64,000 nt of DNA from Micractinium sp. NFX-FRZ (GCA_029339195.1 JAPTJF010000064.1:62001-126000); one strand, 5' to 3'; shown: positions 32,201 through 44,384, numbered from the stretch's first letter. Notes: generated by a model not told the origin, from the sequence alone. Made by a program: numbers and translations.

Positions 32201-35172
32201 TGCTTGCAGCTGAGAACACCTGCTACTAGCAGGCCTCCAGCAGCCTGGCCCCTGGTTTTCGCTGCTGTCGATCCTGCTGAGCTTTGCATCGGACCCCTGA
32301 CGCTGCGTCCATGCTGTGCTTGCTATGCTGCAGGCATGACCGCCAGGACCGGCAGCGGGCACACCGTGTGCAGGTACACAAGCAACTTTCGCAGCCAGCT
32401 CGTAGCCTCTTCCTTCGAGTGTTTCTGCCGGTCATCCAGAGCCCCGCCACCCGCCTGGGTGCCAGGCACCCAGTGCGACGCCGCCGCCCACATGACGTTT
32501 GCGCAGCGGTACATCTGCGGCATGCGCAAGGCAAACGCAGGGGCGTCGGCAGGCTTTACAGGCAACTGGGGCTACGGCATGGGCTACGATTTGGCGGACA
32601 TTGAGAACACGTGCATCACGGCGGCACAGCCGTGGGGTCCCGGCGGCGCCGCTCTCGCCAGGTTCAATGTCAGCACCACGCCGGCTGACGTGTCGCGGCT
32701 GTCTTTGTGCTTTAATGGTGAGCAAAGGGGTGGACATGTGGGGGGTGAGGCAGGGGGCGCGCGGGGGGGGATGGGGGTTGCGGCATGCTGGGGGGATGGC
32801 GTGCATGGGGACTGTGCCGGATGGCACGTGCAGGTGTGCAGACATGTGATGCAGGCATGCTATGCAGGGACGCCCATGCAGCGGCACCATGCGCAAGCAC
32901 CCACACATAATTAATGCACCCTCAAAACCATCCGTGCCGTGCTCTGCCCTGCATGCAGAGTCGATCACGGGTGTGCGCCTGGCCGACGGCGGCAGTCCCT
33001 ACCAGGGCCGTGTGGAGTTCCAGCTTGGAGGCCAATGGGGCCCTGTCAGCCAGATCCTGTTTGACAGCGCGGCAGCCCGGCTTGTGTGCCGCAGGCTGGG
33101 CCTGGCGGGTGGGGTGCCCCTGCAAGGATCTTTCTTCGGCTCCAGCGGGCGCCGCCTTTTGGTGGACGAGGTGCAGTGCTTTCCGGGGCACACCCGCCTG
33201 GAGCAGTGCCGCTACGCCAGCGTGCCATACATGGCAGATGCCGACTACTTTGCCAATCAGGAGGTCGGGGTGCGGTGCAACACAAGTGAGGGAGCGAGCG
33301 AGCGAGGGCCTGCTGCTGCTGCAATTGTCGCTGCTGTTGGGACGCTTGTGTGCGGGTGCGGGGAGAGGGCAACTGTCACACAGTGCCCCCCACGGCGGGG
33401 GTGGGGGCTGGGCGGAGGTGGGGACGGGGCGGGGGTAGGCGAAGCGGGATTACAGTGCTGCTGCTGCGTGGTGCTCAGGCTAAGTGGTGGCAGGTCCATG
33501 CTGAGCTGTTGACACCACCGCACCTGCCTCCGTTCTGCAGTGAAAGTCACCGGCGTGCGCCTCGCCGGGGGCACAGCCCTCCGGGGGCGTTTGGAGGTGC
33601 GGGTGGGCGCCAAGTGGTCAATGGTGTGCAGCGATAACTTCGGCCGGGCCGAGGCTGAGACGGTGTGTCGTGCACTCAAGCTGAGTGGCGGCGCCGTTGT
33701 CAGCAATGCATGTGGGCCGGGCACCCTGCCGCGGCTGGTGAGCCAGATCAGTTGCTCTGGATGGCAGAGCAACCTGGATGACTGCCTGGTGGACGCACCC
33801 AAGGCGGCATACTGCTCCTCTGCTGCGCCAGCAGCGGTCAGCTGTAATGCTGGTGAGCTTGCCGGCGGCCTTGCATGCTGCCGTGCACGCTGCCCTGCAC
33901 GCTGCGGAGCTAGCTGCCTGCTGTGCATGCTGTCGTGCATGCTGCCATGCATGCTGCCCTGCGTGCTGCCGAGCAAGCTGCTGCTGTGCATGCTGCCCTG
34001 CAGCTGCCTTCTCTGCTTGCTGCCCTGCAGCTGCCCTGCTTGCTGCCTTGCATGCTGCCGTGCCTGCCGTGCCCGCCCGCCTTCTTACTGCAGCCGCTAT
34101 AGTGGGCCCACATGTCTGCATGGGCAAAAGCATGACGGCTACATCAGCGCAACGTCCGCTGCTGCTTGATGTGAACACTCGTTATGCGCCCCACGTTTCT
34201 GTGCAGCCGGCACAACCCTCTGGCAGAACACCCTGCTGGGCTCCTCAGCAACCAAGTCCGGCAAGCGTGAGTCAGCAAGCCCTGATGGGCGCTCGTGCCA
34301 GCTGGCATTGACTGTGGTGCAGGGAACGGTTTCTTGCGGGGATAGAGTATGCACAGCGGCATGCCTGCCAGCTAACGCAAACGGGCCACGAAACAACATC
34401 ACAGAAAGTGGTTTCTTGCTAACTATGGACCGGTCGGTTGCACCCCTCGGCCTGCCTGCAGTGGTGTTTGTGCCTCATGTGCAAGGCGACTGCCCCTTCA
34501 CGTGTGGCCTGCTTGGGTTAAAGCCCGTTACCGGGGGCACTGCGGGGCGCAGCGTGTGCCGCATCACCGACCAGGGTCCCATCTCATTTGGTGAGCGAGT
34601 GGGTGCGCATGTGCGCGTGACTGAGCCCGGTGCATGCATTGCTGGGTGACTGACTGAGCACGGTGCATGCATTGCTGAGTGAATGAGCACGGTGCATGCA
34701 TTGCTGAAGGCAGCACACACGAGACACAGCGGGTGGATTGCAACTGTCTTCTGACAACGTGGTGGCTGCTAGTGGCGGGCACACCATAGCACACTTCTGG
34801 GGCATTGGCATCACAATGCGTGGCGCCGCAGCATGGGGGACATGCAGCTGCTGATGCCCGCCCCTGCTGCCCCCTGCCTCTGACGCCTTGGCTGCAGGTC
34901 ACAAATCGGATACAGGGAAGCGCTGCAGTTTTGTGGCTGGTGACAACAATGGCGAGCGGGTTGACTACGACTGTGTGTGCATGGCCAAGGCCACAGCCGA
35001 GGCCTGGGCAGCCAAGTGCCCCACGTCCTCGCCAGTCGGCCCCAGAATCTGCCGCCAGTGGTATACACATGGGGGGGTGTGCCTCACTGGCTGGCTCAAC
35101 GGCGCACAGTGCCAGCTGGCCAGCTTGCCGTACGGCGAGCCGCTGCCCAGCGCGGTGCAGGTGCTGTGCTAG
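26225..35172 (+). CDS. Subtilisin-like serine protease with SRCR and Cys-rich modules (5' end unresolved)
   Basis: S8 protease. Twenty exons join in phase (at least 1,231 residues): 26225-26529, 26879-27230, 27635-27717, 28005-28090, 28324-28410, 28721-28838, 29104-29181, 29434-29485, 29847-30014, 30303-30508, 30735-30881, 31064-31351, 31541-31630, 31821-31970, 32334-32717, 32959-33285, 33541-33852, 34207-34266, 34462-34590, 34898-35172. Order of domains: I9-type propeptide (ending VEIVEPDYIY), peptidase with Asp in VCVIDTG (27166), His in HGHGT (28016), Asn in AAAGN (28835) and Ser in GTSMAAP (29935), a Pro linker, two Cys-rich modules, a Pro/Ala linker between them, two SRCR domains (32959-33285, 33541-33852), and a third Cys-rich module. 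Two introns use GC donors (after 28410 and 29181). The many paired Cys residues suggest secretion, but no signal peptide could be fixed. The substrate is unknown. Confidence 0.87.
26546..26657. repeat. CTG/CGG-rich simple repeat in subtilase intron
   Basis: Imperfect CGG and CTG triplets just after the donor at 26530. They are non-coding in the model. Confidence 0.8.
27247..27405. repeat. GCTGGCTGGGC-type minisatellite in subtilase intron
   Basis: Irregular tandem units built on GGCAGCTGGCT and GGCTGGGC, in the intron 27231-27634. Confidence 0.75.
29742..29846 (+). repeat. Introner-like block, copy A (subtilase intron)
   Basis: The 3' part of intron 29486-29846 matches the 3' part of the FkbM3 intron ending at 61776. 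GCAGCTGACTGGTGCCTTT is identical, and AACCCCACGCC plus CTGTAA and a TCTTCTTC tract follow in the same order up to the acceptor. The host genes are unrelated. Confidence 0.65.
31774..31824 (+). repeat. 17-bp triplicate forming tandem splice acceptors
   Basis: CATCTATGTGCAGACAC occurs three times (31774, 31791, 31808; the first has TACAG). Each copy offers a CAG acceptor. Only the last (exon start 31821) keeps the subtilase frame, because 17 is not a multiple of three. Confidence 0.85.
33871..34065. repeat. GCATGCTGCC-type minisatellite in subtilase intron
   Basis: Many imperfect repeats of about 12-16 bases built on TGCATGCTGCC, filling most of the intron 33853-34206. Confidence 0.85.
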
Positions 35173-35290
35173 TACACGGCTTCCGCTCCAGACTGCAAGC
35201 GCTGCAGTGCAGCATTGGGGCAGGCGTATCTGGCGGCAGTGCGCAGCAGCCACCCGGCGCTGTGTGATGCGGGCTCTTCCCCAAGTGAAT

Positions 35291-35295
35291 TGTAA
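35291..35295 (+). terminator. Candidate subtilase poly(A) signal (TGTAA)
   Basis: TGTAA lies 119 bases after the subtilase stop codon in otherwise AT-richer sequence. Confidence 0.5.
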
Positions 35296-35657
35296 ACTAC
35301 AGTAGTAACTTCTATGCGAAGAGTACGAGCTGAATAATCAATCAAAACCTTGGACCACACACTGCCAGCCAGCCTGAGGCCCGAGCCTCTGCCAGCGGTC
35401 GCCCCCACACGAACTTTTCCACGTGCCATTTTGTGCTCCCCTGTTCCTGTGTGTTCCCTCACTCACATCTCACCGTGCATGTGCACGGTCGGTGCACAGC
35501 GTACTCACACATTGACCCAGCATGCGTGGCATGCAAAGCCTGGACTGACAGCAGTAATACCCCGCACACGTTGCCTTCTCGGCAGCCAGTTTTCTTTGAC
35601 AGCAGACGTGTTGTACAATGCAATTTATTGCTAAACCGAACGCTACACTTGTAAAAT

Positions 35658-35760
35658 TTACTGTGCAATGTAAAAATGTGGTCTACGCCGCCTGCCGTGC
35701 CTCCCCCTGCCCCACTTGCAGCTGGTTTAGGGGGAGGGCGGCGTGGCACGAACTGCCAGG
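35658..35760 (-). pseudogene. Short MYND-family 3'-end remnant
   Basis: TTTACTGTGCAATGTAAAA (35658 on) is shared with 25013, and CTGCCGTGCCTCCCCCTGCC (35692-35711) is shared with 44670-44689. On the minus strand the reading GAGGGTAGG resembles the ends of the other two remnants. Too little remains to name an exon. Confidence 0.55.
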
Positions 35761-36483
35761 CTCCTCAACCGCACCATGCCCAGCACTGCGCAGCCAGGCC
35801 ACAGCTTTGCAAACTCCACCCTCTGACATAAGCATACTCGCACAAGAAAGAATTGAGGAGGCTGGAGGCAGGACAGGCAGGCAGGCCGGGAGGCGGCGGC
35901 GCGCTGGCAGGGCACACAAAGCGGGGAGAGAGGGAGATGCCATTACCTGGACGCGAGAGAGCCGGGCGCAACATAGAAGGAGATGACCAAGGGGGCTTGC
36001 CAAAGCCACAACTGGCTTTCATGGCAATCGTCGTCTGTTGACCAGACCTGCAGGCGATGCCTAGGAGCTACCTGCGACGTTGCCGTCATGGCGGGCGCGC
36101 TGTGCTGCGCCCCCGGCCCGCCCCCATCAATTCACGGCGCCACCAGCAAAGGCACTCCTTCCGACACGCTTTGCTGACTCTATCGCCCACTTCCAGCCAG
36201 CGCGCGCTCCCCGCAAGCCAAGGCACCTGGCCGGATTGGAGTCTTGGCCGGAGCGTCCCCCCCCGAGCGGCTCCCCCGGTGTGACTTCAACGAGAACTTC
36301 AGGACACTACTAGTGCAGCGCGAGGTACGCCAGCGCGCGGCGGCTGGCTGGCCGCCCCACCGCCTGCGGCCACCGCCAAGCATCGCCTTGCAGTCAGCCC
36401 CCATCACTCGTGCCAGGCAGTGCCTCTACCAGGCCACTTCACTCGCCAACACGCCGCCAACTCATGATGCAGGCCCAGAGAAG

Positions 36484-39171
36484 ATGCCTATGCATCAAGA
36501 CAAAGGCGGCCAGGACACGGCGGCGGAAAGCGCCGACCAGCCGAGTCGGCTTCGGCCCACCGTCGGGGGCACACCGGCCCGGCCGCCGCCGCCCGCCACG
36601 CCGGAGCAAGAGGCCGCCCCCCCTCAAGCCTCTGCATCCGAGCCTGCGCCGCGTGCGCGGCGCACCATATTGGCAGAGCCAGTAGCCGCTGCCGCGCCCC
36701 CCAAGCCCGTCGCGGCGCCGGCGAATGGCCAGGAGCCGCGGCTGCCGGCGGACAAGGAGGCGGCCCTGCTGGCCGCCGGCTGGCGCAGCCATGCGGCAGA
36801 CGTGATGCTGCTGCGGCGGATAAAGTTGGCCCAGGAGAAGCAGCTCGAGCTCAAGCCGGCGCAGGCCGCGACGCTGAAGGGCGCGACAAGGGCAGCGGCA
36901 GCAGCATACTACCAAGTTGACGAGGATGAGGGAGAGGGCGGCAGCGAGGAAGGCGAGGGGAAGCTGGGGGCGGCGCTTGATGCCAGCTGCGAGCAGCACC
37001 CGCCCCCCGCCACCTTCCTGGCCCTGAGCCGGCTGCAGCGGCGGGTGGCGGCGGCAGACACCTTCCGCCCAGCCGAGGGGCTGGCGCTCAGCCGGCGCAC
37101 CGACTTCAGCCGGCTGGATGAGGGCACCCGCCAGATGCTGGAGACCGCACCCAGGAAGGCCGCACCCGACGAGGCAAGTGCCAGCGGGCGGGCGGGTGGG
37201 TGGGTGGGACGGCTCTCAGGGGCACCTGGCGGGGCATCTGTGGGCACCTGTGGGCACCAGCCTGCGCATGCTGCGCATGCATACCCTTCCTCCTGCACAC
37301 AATACCTGGCTGCATCATGCCGGCAGTGGTGTGACAGGCACTGCTGTAGGGGGCACCACTCCACACTGTTGCGCACTTGCTGGCCGCCTGCTGCGCCTGC
37401 ATGCCGGCGCTGCTGTTACAGCCGGCCGCCGCTGCCAGCTGGCACCACTGCGGGCACCACTGGTGGCACCACTTCTGCACCACCACTGCTGCTGTCCACA
37501 GGCGTTGGAGGACCTGCTGGCGAGCGGCCAGGTGGAGGGCACGGTGGTGTGCGACGTGCTGTCCCGCCTGCACCGTGTCAGGTGCGCTGTGCTGCGGGGG
37601 GGGCGACAGCTGGCACGCGTACCAGTACAGCTGCGGTATACAGCGCAGCACCGCTCTTTTCTACCCCACTCACTGCCCGCCTCCCCTTGCCTTCCCCTCT
37701 CACAGTACTGCCCTGCCTGTGCCTCTGCCTCACCCACCCCACCCCCGTCCCGCCCCCACCCCTACAACCCACCCTCCTCGCCGCCCCGCCGTCCCTCCCA
37801 GGCTACTCACGCCGCCGGGCCAGCCGGCCCGCAGCTTGGTGGCCCGCCCTGAGGGGCGCCGGCTGCAGACCAACCAGTGGATGGGCGTGTACGTGGGCGT
37901 GGCACGTGCCGCCAAGAAAGTGGACAAGAGCAGCGTGAGTCGGGGGCAGCTGGCATGTACAGCATAATGTGTTGCTGTCCCGGCGTTCCACCTGGCAGCG
38001 CTCCTGCTGCTCTGGAGCTGCCTGGCGCAGCCAGCCTGTTGAGTGTGCTGTCAAGTCGCTGGTGCTCTGAGGCAAAGCCCCGTGCTCAAGCAAAGCATCT
38101 TTGCTCCAAAGCAATGCAATGCATCCTTGCTTTAAAAACAACGCCCCCACCGCCCGCGCCCCGCCCCCTGCTCCCCATCCCGCAGGAGTATCTGTTTGAC
38201 ATCGAGGGCTGGAAGGTGGAGGATGCTGTGGGCAAGGAGTGGCGCTGCGAAGGGCCCAACCTGACGATTGACGCCGCCAAGCGGCGCAACGAGCTGGCCT
38301 TTGCCAACGATGTGCTGGGGGCGTTTGATGGCCAGGGCGGCAGCGGGGAGGCCAACATCGCAGGCGAGGTGAGACCGACCACCCGTTGGAGTGTGCCCAA
38401 CCAATTTTCCATGCACACCTGCCTAACCACCAGGCAACTGTCGCCACAGAGATGCTTGGCCGGCTGGCTGGCCGACTGGTTGCAACCATGGGGGTTGGTG
38501 GCAGAGGAGGGTCGGCGGCGGCCTTATTTCGCGCCACCCAGCCTCAGCGGAGGGCGGAGGGCCAGCACCCCACCCTCGCTCACCTCCACCCTGCGCCCTC
38601 ACGTGCACGCCCCTCCACCCTGCATCCCCTGCCTCCGCTCATGGCAGGTTATCTGGGACCCCATCGGGCGGCGCCCCCATATCCTGTACACCTATGTTGG
38701 AGAGCAGCCGGCAGAGCCCTGGCAGGAGCTGTGCATCAGCTACGGTGACCGCTACTGGGAGGCGGCGGCAGAAAACGTGCTGGCAGAGCACGGCGCCTGC
38801 ATCACACGCGCGGCGCAGGTGGGCAGGGAGGCCGGTGGGGAAGGGAGCGAGGCAGCTGCAGGGGGAGCAGCGCTCGGTTGTGTGTGTGTATTGTGGCGTG
38901 CTGCCTGCCTGCCTGCCTGCCAGTTCCTGCATGCCTGCCAGTGCTTGCCAGTGCCAGTGCCTGCCTGCCTTCCCTCTTCCCTCCTTCATTCAACTCCTCA
39001 CTTCCCCCTTCCCTTTCCTGCCTCCTCCCCTCACCCTGCCCCCAGGCCATCTCTGCCCTGGGCGCTGCCCTGCGCGAGGCGGGCGTGTCCGAGGCTGAGC
39101 TGGCTGCCACGCTGGATCCTGTGGACGTGGCAGCTGAGGAGCACCGGATCTATTGCACGGCTCTGGAGTGA
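36484..39171 (+). CDS. SET-domain-like protein
   Basis: Possible protein-lysine methyltransferase. Exons 36484-37173, 37502-37581, 37802-37934, 38186-38368, 38648-38818 and 39046-39171 join in phase to 460 residues. The first 140 residues are Pro/Ala-rich and low complexity. The C-terminal half has the SET core in its diverged form: LTIDAAKRRNELAFANDVLG in place of the usual RFINHSC-type segment, EANIAGEVIWDP, and ELCISYGDRYWE in place of ELxxxYGxxYW. The classical NHS motif is absent, so catalysis is uncertain. Intron 1 has a GC donor (GAG then GCAAGT) that fits the phase exactly. The ATG at 36484 was chosen as the first in-frame Met; an upstream exon is possible. Confidence 0.72.
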
Positions 39172-39847
39172 GGCAGACGCACGTGTAGACGTCAGGCAGC
39201 CAACGCGCCCGAATTGAGCAGTGCCGTCTCAGACTGTACATTCTGAGACACTGGCAAAGGCTGTGTTGGCGAGTGCAGGGGCAGCACAGGGTGTGCTGAC
39301 CACAGGGTGTGCTGACAACGGAGCAGGGGCGGCGCTAGCGCTTTGCATGCATAGGAGGCGCACCCGGTTCTACGTAAGAACACGTATTCTTTCAGACCCA
39401 AAGCTGGACGACATTTTTTCTTAAATTCAAAACTATTCCAAAACCTTCCCCCTGCGACGATTCACATGTTCAACACCTCCGCACACTGCTGCCCGCATGC
39501 CCCGCCCCTGCATGACCTTGCATTCCTCGATTTGCCCCAACCTCCCTGGGGGGCGATGTGCCTTTGGCGTGCATGCAACAATGCGGGCAAGAGCAGAGAG
39601 AGGCATCCTAGCACTCTTGGGATGCAAGTGAGAAGGCTTCCAGAGGGCGGCTCGGCATACCAGTGGCGGCAACCGCACAGCACTGCATGGGGTGCACCAG
39701 TGGTGGGTCCCTGTTGCATTGTCAAATCCAGAAGTCTCCACCCGCTGACCACATCTTTGAGCGCAGTGCATTACTGCCAGTGTGCAGTGTGCAGATTTAC
39801 AACGAGAGGACAGAGCATGAATGGGCACATCCACAAGAACATGCCAC
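39172..39847. other. Convergent intergenic region, SET-like / MYND genes
   Basis: 676 bases between two stop codons. TTACA at 39797-39801 gives the MYND gene a minus-strand TGTAA 47 bases past its stop. No TGTAA was seen for the SET-like gene. ACAGGGTGTGCTGAC occurs twice near 39285-39316. No coding exon was recognised. Confidence 0.5.
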
Positions 39848-42800
39848 TCAGCTAGCCTCCTGCCCTTGCCCCGCCTGCTGCAGCCTGCGCTGCTGCCGCT
39901 CCGCCGCCAGCGCCTTGCACACGCGCCGGTGCCCCGCCTGCCAGTCGGCTTGTGCACATGCCGTGCTGCAGTAGCGGACAGAGAGGCAGCCGCTGCAGCG
40001 CTTGCAGCCATCCCCCTGCCCATAGCCGGGGCCGCCCTCCAGGCCCACATTGGCGCAGCGCAGGTTGGCGCACGCGCGGGCAGCGGCGGCGCGGGCCAGC
40101 TGCTGCCGCGCCTCGGCCTGCTGCTCCGGCTGCCGATACCAACTGACCAGCGTCTCCGCCAGCTGTTGGGCCGCCGGCATCACCTCCCGCCGCAGCCGGT
40201 CCACCGCCTTGGTGGCCCGGGCGTGCAGCGCGGATGGGGCAATGTGGAAAGAAATCTGCCGCTCGTACCCTGCCCGTATCGGGCGCAGCGTGCCCGCAAG
40301 CTGCTGCTGATGCGCCTCCGCTGCCGCCGGCCAGGCCTCACTGGCTAGGCAGTCCAATTTGTCAAACACAATGCACACACCGGTGTCGAAATCCTGCGGG
40401 GCAGGCGAGGACGGGACCGGAGAGGTGAGGCGCATGCGGGGGCAGCCTGTGGGGAGGGGGCACGCCTGCCAGCAGGGCAACATTAGCTTTGCATGCAGGC
40501 CGCCCCGGCTTTGCACATGTGCGGCTTTGCACATGTATGGCTTTGCACCCCTGTATACACCCCTGGGTGCCTCTAGCAAACCCAAACCGCAGCATGCAAA
40601 GAAGAAGAATACGCCCTGGGGCGTGGGTTGAGGGAGCCAACAGGGGTGTGGACCTCCATGGCGCCCCCACCCCCCCCCCCACACACACACCCACTGGCTA
40701 CCGCAGCATGCAGCTCAGCAGCTCAAAGCAGCGCACATCGGCATTGTGGGGGCGGCCTAAAGGCGCCCAGAGGGAGAGGTTGAGGAGCGCCGACTCCAGC
40801 ACGCCCCGCTCTACCAGCCAGGCCACCGCCAGCGGCCCCTCCGTCTCGCTCAGCAGCTCTGTGCTCAGCGGCAGCTCCGCGGCTGACTGCAGGGCGGGGT
40901 GGGCAGCACACCGGGAGCCTGGGTAGGCGTGTGTATGTGCGTGTGTGTGTGTGTGCAAGGCAGGTGTGTGCAAGGCTGGGTGGGCGGCACAGAAGCTCTG
41001 CAGGCTCTTGCAGGGAAGGGAGGCAGCACAGCGGGAGCAACCCTTCATATGTGGATGTCCCAGCTGTCACTCTTCATACGTGAGTCTCATGTGCGTCCAA
41101 ATAGCAAGGCAGGATCCAGGGCTTGCCCAGGCACGATGCACAAGCGGGGAAGGGAGGTCAATAGAGATGCAAGGCCACATGTAACGTCCCTTCCTGCCCC
41201 GGAGAAAATACAACAACAGCAAGATGCCTCGTGACTTCTCGCTCCCTGCTGGGCCTGCGCCCCCCTTGAGCCCCTCCCTCCCTTGACTTGCCTGCCCCGC
41301 GCTCACATGGAATCCGGAGCAGCCATCAATCAGAAGGACGAGCAGCTGCTGCAGCGGCTCGCTGAGCAGCAGCGCCTCCGGGCAGCAGCGCTGGGCAGCG
41401 GTGAGCATTACTGTGGCTGCCTGCCTGCTGCCCTCACCATCCAGCTGCAGCTTGAGGGCCGTCAAATCGGGCTGCGGACCGGTCAGCACCGGGACCGTTG
41501 CAAGGCAGGCGGCAGCCATGACCGCGACGGTACTGCAGGTGCAGGGGAGTGGAGAAGGGGAGTGGAGAAGGGGAGTGGAGAAGGGGTGTCAGGAAAAGGA
41601 GTTTAGGACCAGCGTAAAGGTGGCCATGGCTGCTTTCAGGAGTGGCCGGGCACACCGGATGCCAGCCACACAGAGCCACTGTGTGGCAATAGCAACAGCG
41701 GCAATGTTTGCAGCACGGGAGCAGCAGAAACAGCGGCACTAGTAACAGCATGGGAGCAGCAGAAGGAGCAGCAGCAGCAGTCCCCGCTCACAGGGTCCCC
41801 AGCCGCTGCTGCTGCCCCACCGCCCTCACCCGGCAAGCGGCGAGTTGTTCACATGGGAGGCAGGCAAATCATACTCCTGAGCCCCGCGCCGCTGAAGGGC
41901 CCGCCCCACGACTATGAAGCCGCTCAGATTCTCAGCCACATCTTGCAGGCACAGCAGCGCGACCAGCAGCTGCCCACGCAGCTCGGCGGCGCTCCAGCAG
42001 CCCGACAGTGCCTCTGGCGGCTGCCAGTGGGCTGCCCGGCAGCACGCCGTGTGCAGCTGCCACACCGCCTCGCCAGCCGCCAGCAGCTCCGGCTCTGCTG
42101 CCTGGAAATGGTCTGGCGAGGCGTTGAGCGCCAGCTGGCATGCCGCAGCGATGCCGCTCCCCGCGTGGACCAGCGTGACTGCCAGATCAGTGATCCGCGT
42201 CCTGAAGCCGGCGGGAGGATCATCTGCCTTGGTGTGCTGCTCAGCCAGCGCTGCCACCTGGGGCAGCACGCGCAGCAGCGCTGCGCCTGCTGTGCACCAG
42301 GCTGCCAGCTCCTGGCAGTTGCTGATGATGCTGGCTAGGTTGCCAAAGCCATCTGCAATGCTGCTGCCGCCGCCACCGCCGCTGCCTCCGCCCGCGCCTT
42401 CCTCCTCGGGATCGATGGCGGTGAAGCAGGCCAGGCGGGGGCACAGCGCGTGTGTGACGATCATGCTCCAGCTGTCGCACAGGAAGTCGCTGGTGTTGAT
42501 CTCCTCACACGGCTCCTCAGGCTCCCTGGGTGCCTCCAGCGTAGCAGCCACCGCCAGCAGGGCGTCTGGCAGGCGCAGCAGCGCCGCCCGCAGCTGGGCC
42601 GCCAGCCGGCGCCAGCGGGGCAGCTGGCCGGGGGCGTCGCGCAGGCGGAGGCACGCCGTGTGCAGCAGCGCGTGCAGGCTATACCAGAATGACACACGAT
42701 CCCAGGGCGTGAAGCCGTCACAGCCGCTGGTGGGTGCATGCGCGATGAGCTGAGCCGCCGTGTGCGCCAGGCGCCACACGACGCTGTTGTCGCCGCCGCT

Positions 42801-44177
42801 GGTCGAGTCCCGCAGGTACGGGCGCAAGCTGGCATGGTGACTGAGCACGGCGGCCGCGTGGTAGGTGCCACCCCAGGAGAAGCCGAGCGGGCGGCGCTCG
42901 ACGGGGAGCTGGGCGGACACTGCGGCGGTGAGCAGCACGCGCAGGGCGATCCGCGGCATTTTGTGGTCCGGGTCGACACTCGAGCGCAGCCCGCTGCTGA
43001 ACGAGGGGTGAGTGTCATCTCGGCTACTTAGGTCTTCCAGCTCGAAAGCAACGGCACACAGAATGGGGAGGTTGACCGCTGCGTTGCCTGCACGGGGTGC
43101 GACCCAAGGCGGCGCGCCAGTCAGCATGCGTGGCACCGAGCGCAGGCAGGCCCAGTCGGTGCTGGTTGGGGCTCAGTGAGTGCGCTGCAAGGTGTCTGAA
43201 TCAACCAAGAGGATCAAGGGAGACGAGGAGGAGAGCGGGTGCTGCAGCAGCAGCAGCATGGGCGATGGCAGCAATGCCAGCAGCTGCAGCAGCAGCAACG
43301 GCACTGTGGGCAATGCCAGCAGCTGCAGCAGCAGCGCCCACAGCAGCAGCACCCACAGCAGCAGCAGCCGCGGCAGCAGCAACAACAGCAGCAGCAGCAG
43401 CATCCACAGCAGCAGCACCAGCAGCACCCACCTGCTGCCAGGTTGTCGCCATGCAGCACGAAGGCAGCATCAGTGGCTGCTGCCAGCCAGGCCAGCAGGG
43501 CACTGGGTGCTGCATGCCCCGCCAGCACTGCGGCGCCGCCCTCCTGGGCGGCCACCAGCACCAGAAGTGTGTGCATGAGTGTTGCCTGCACGTGCAGCAT
43601 CTGCCGGCCGTGCTGCTGTGACAGCTGGCAGGTGCCGCTTGCGCACGCTGCCAGGGCGGCATGCCCCGGCCCCAGCAGCAGCAGCGGCAGGCCCTGGAAC
43701 ATGGTGCGCTGCATGGCGGCATCCAGGCTGCCTGGCTCCAGCGCCCGCGACACGAACGCAGACAGCAGGGTGACAGCTGCCAACAGCCGCTGCTGTGCCG
43801 CATGTGCCGCATCGCCGCCCTTGGCCGCCTCGACTGACAGCTCGGCACTCAGGGAGGCCAGTTGGCTGACGGCGGCCGCGAGGCTGGAGCGGGGGGTGAG
43901 GGGGCAGCGCAAGGGGCAAGTTGTGGGAAGAGTGAGCGAGCGGTAGCTGCTGTTAATACGCTGCTTACTGCAGCCATCACGCAGCCCACGGCAATCACAT
44001 GAGGTAGAGGCACAGAATGGGCAGGGCGCACCTGTCGCTGACGTCGGCCTGCGCCACCTCACCAGCCTGCCACTGGCGGCAGGCCTCTGTCACGCGCTCC
44101 GCCACAGCAGCGGCCTGTGCGCAGCTCTGGTTTGGACTGGCAATGGCTTGCACGAGTTCATCAAGACGACTCTTCAT
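39848..44177 (-). CDS. MYND-type zinc-finger protein
   Basis: About 930 residues from exons 44032-44177, 43432-43883, 41830-43087, 41307-41532, 40702-40886 and 39848-40393. The first five join in phase. The last junction does not: the GT at 40701 leaves 2 bases while the final exon needs none. An earlier donor at PHNAD (GTGCGC) would fit but drops 12 residues, so a microexon or sequence error is possible. A long helical, Ala/Leu-rich region precedes a C-terminal MYND finger: CANLRC, CKRCSGC, YCSTAC, then HRRVC. MYND fingers bind proline-rich partners. The partner here is unknown. This appears to be the intact relative of the three remnants in the window. Confidence 0.82.
43241..43431. repeat. 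CAG/AGCAGC-rich simple repeat in MYND gene intron
   Basis: Imperfect CAG triplets and GCCAGCAGCTGCAGCAGCAG-type units fill most of intron 43088-43431. They are non-coding in the model, although they are open in several frames. Confidence 0.85.
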
Positions 44178-44384
44178 TGTGCCACACTGCAGCGCACGCC
44201 TGCCTGCAGACAGCAGCGGCGCCCGAGAGGGGGCGGTGAGCGACGGCCACAGGCGGTAGGAGGGGGCGCTGCCTGGAGCAGCGCGGACCGCGCCTTTGAC
44301 CCAATTTCAAATCCGAACTCGCAGGTGCAAACAAGCCTGCAGCCGCAGCCCCGAGAGGCCGCACCCCGACAGCCGGGTAACTTT

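Larger units (their letters stand above)
35173..36483. other. Intergenic region, subtilase to SET-like gene
   Basis: 1.3 kb holding the subtilase 3' UTR, a short MYND-family 3' remnant and the SET-gene promoter. An open stretch at about 36220-36335 (CDFNENFRTLLVQRE then a GTACGC donor) might be an upstream exon of the next gene, but I could not join it convincingly. Confidence 0.4.

Noticed and set aside
41914..42753. 280-codon Ser/Ala-rich plus-strand frame
   Set aside because: Exact shadow of the 1,258-base MYND-gene exon on the other strand.
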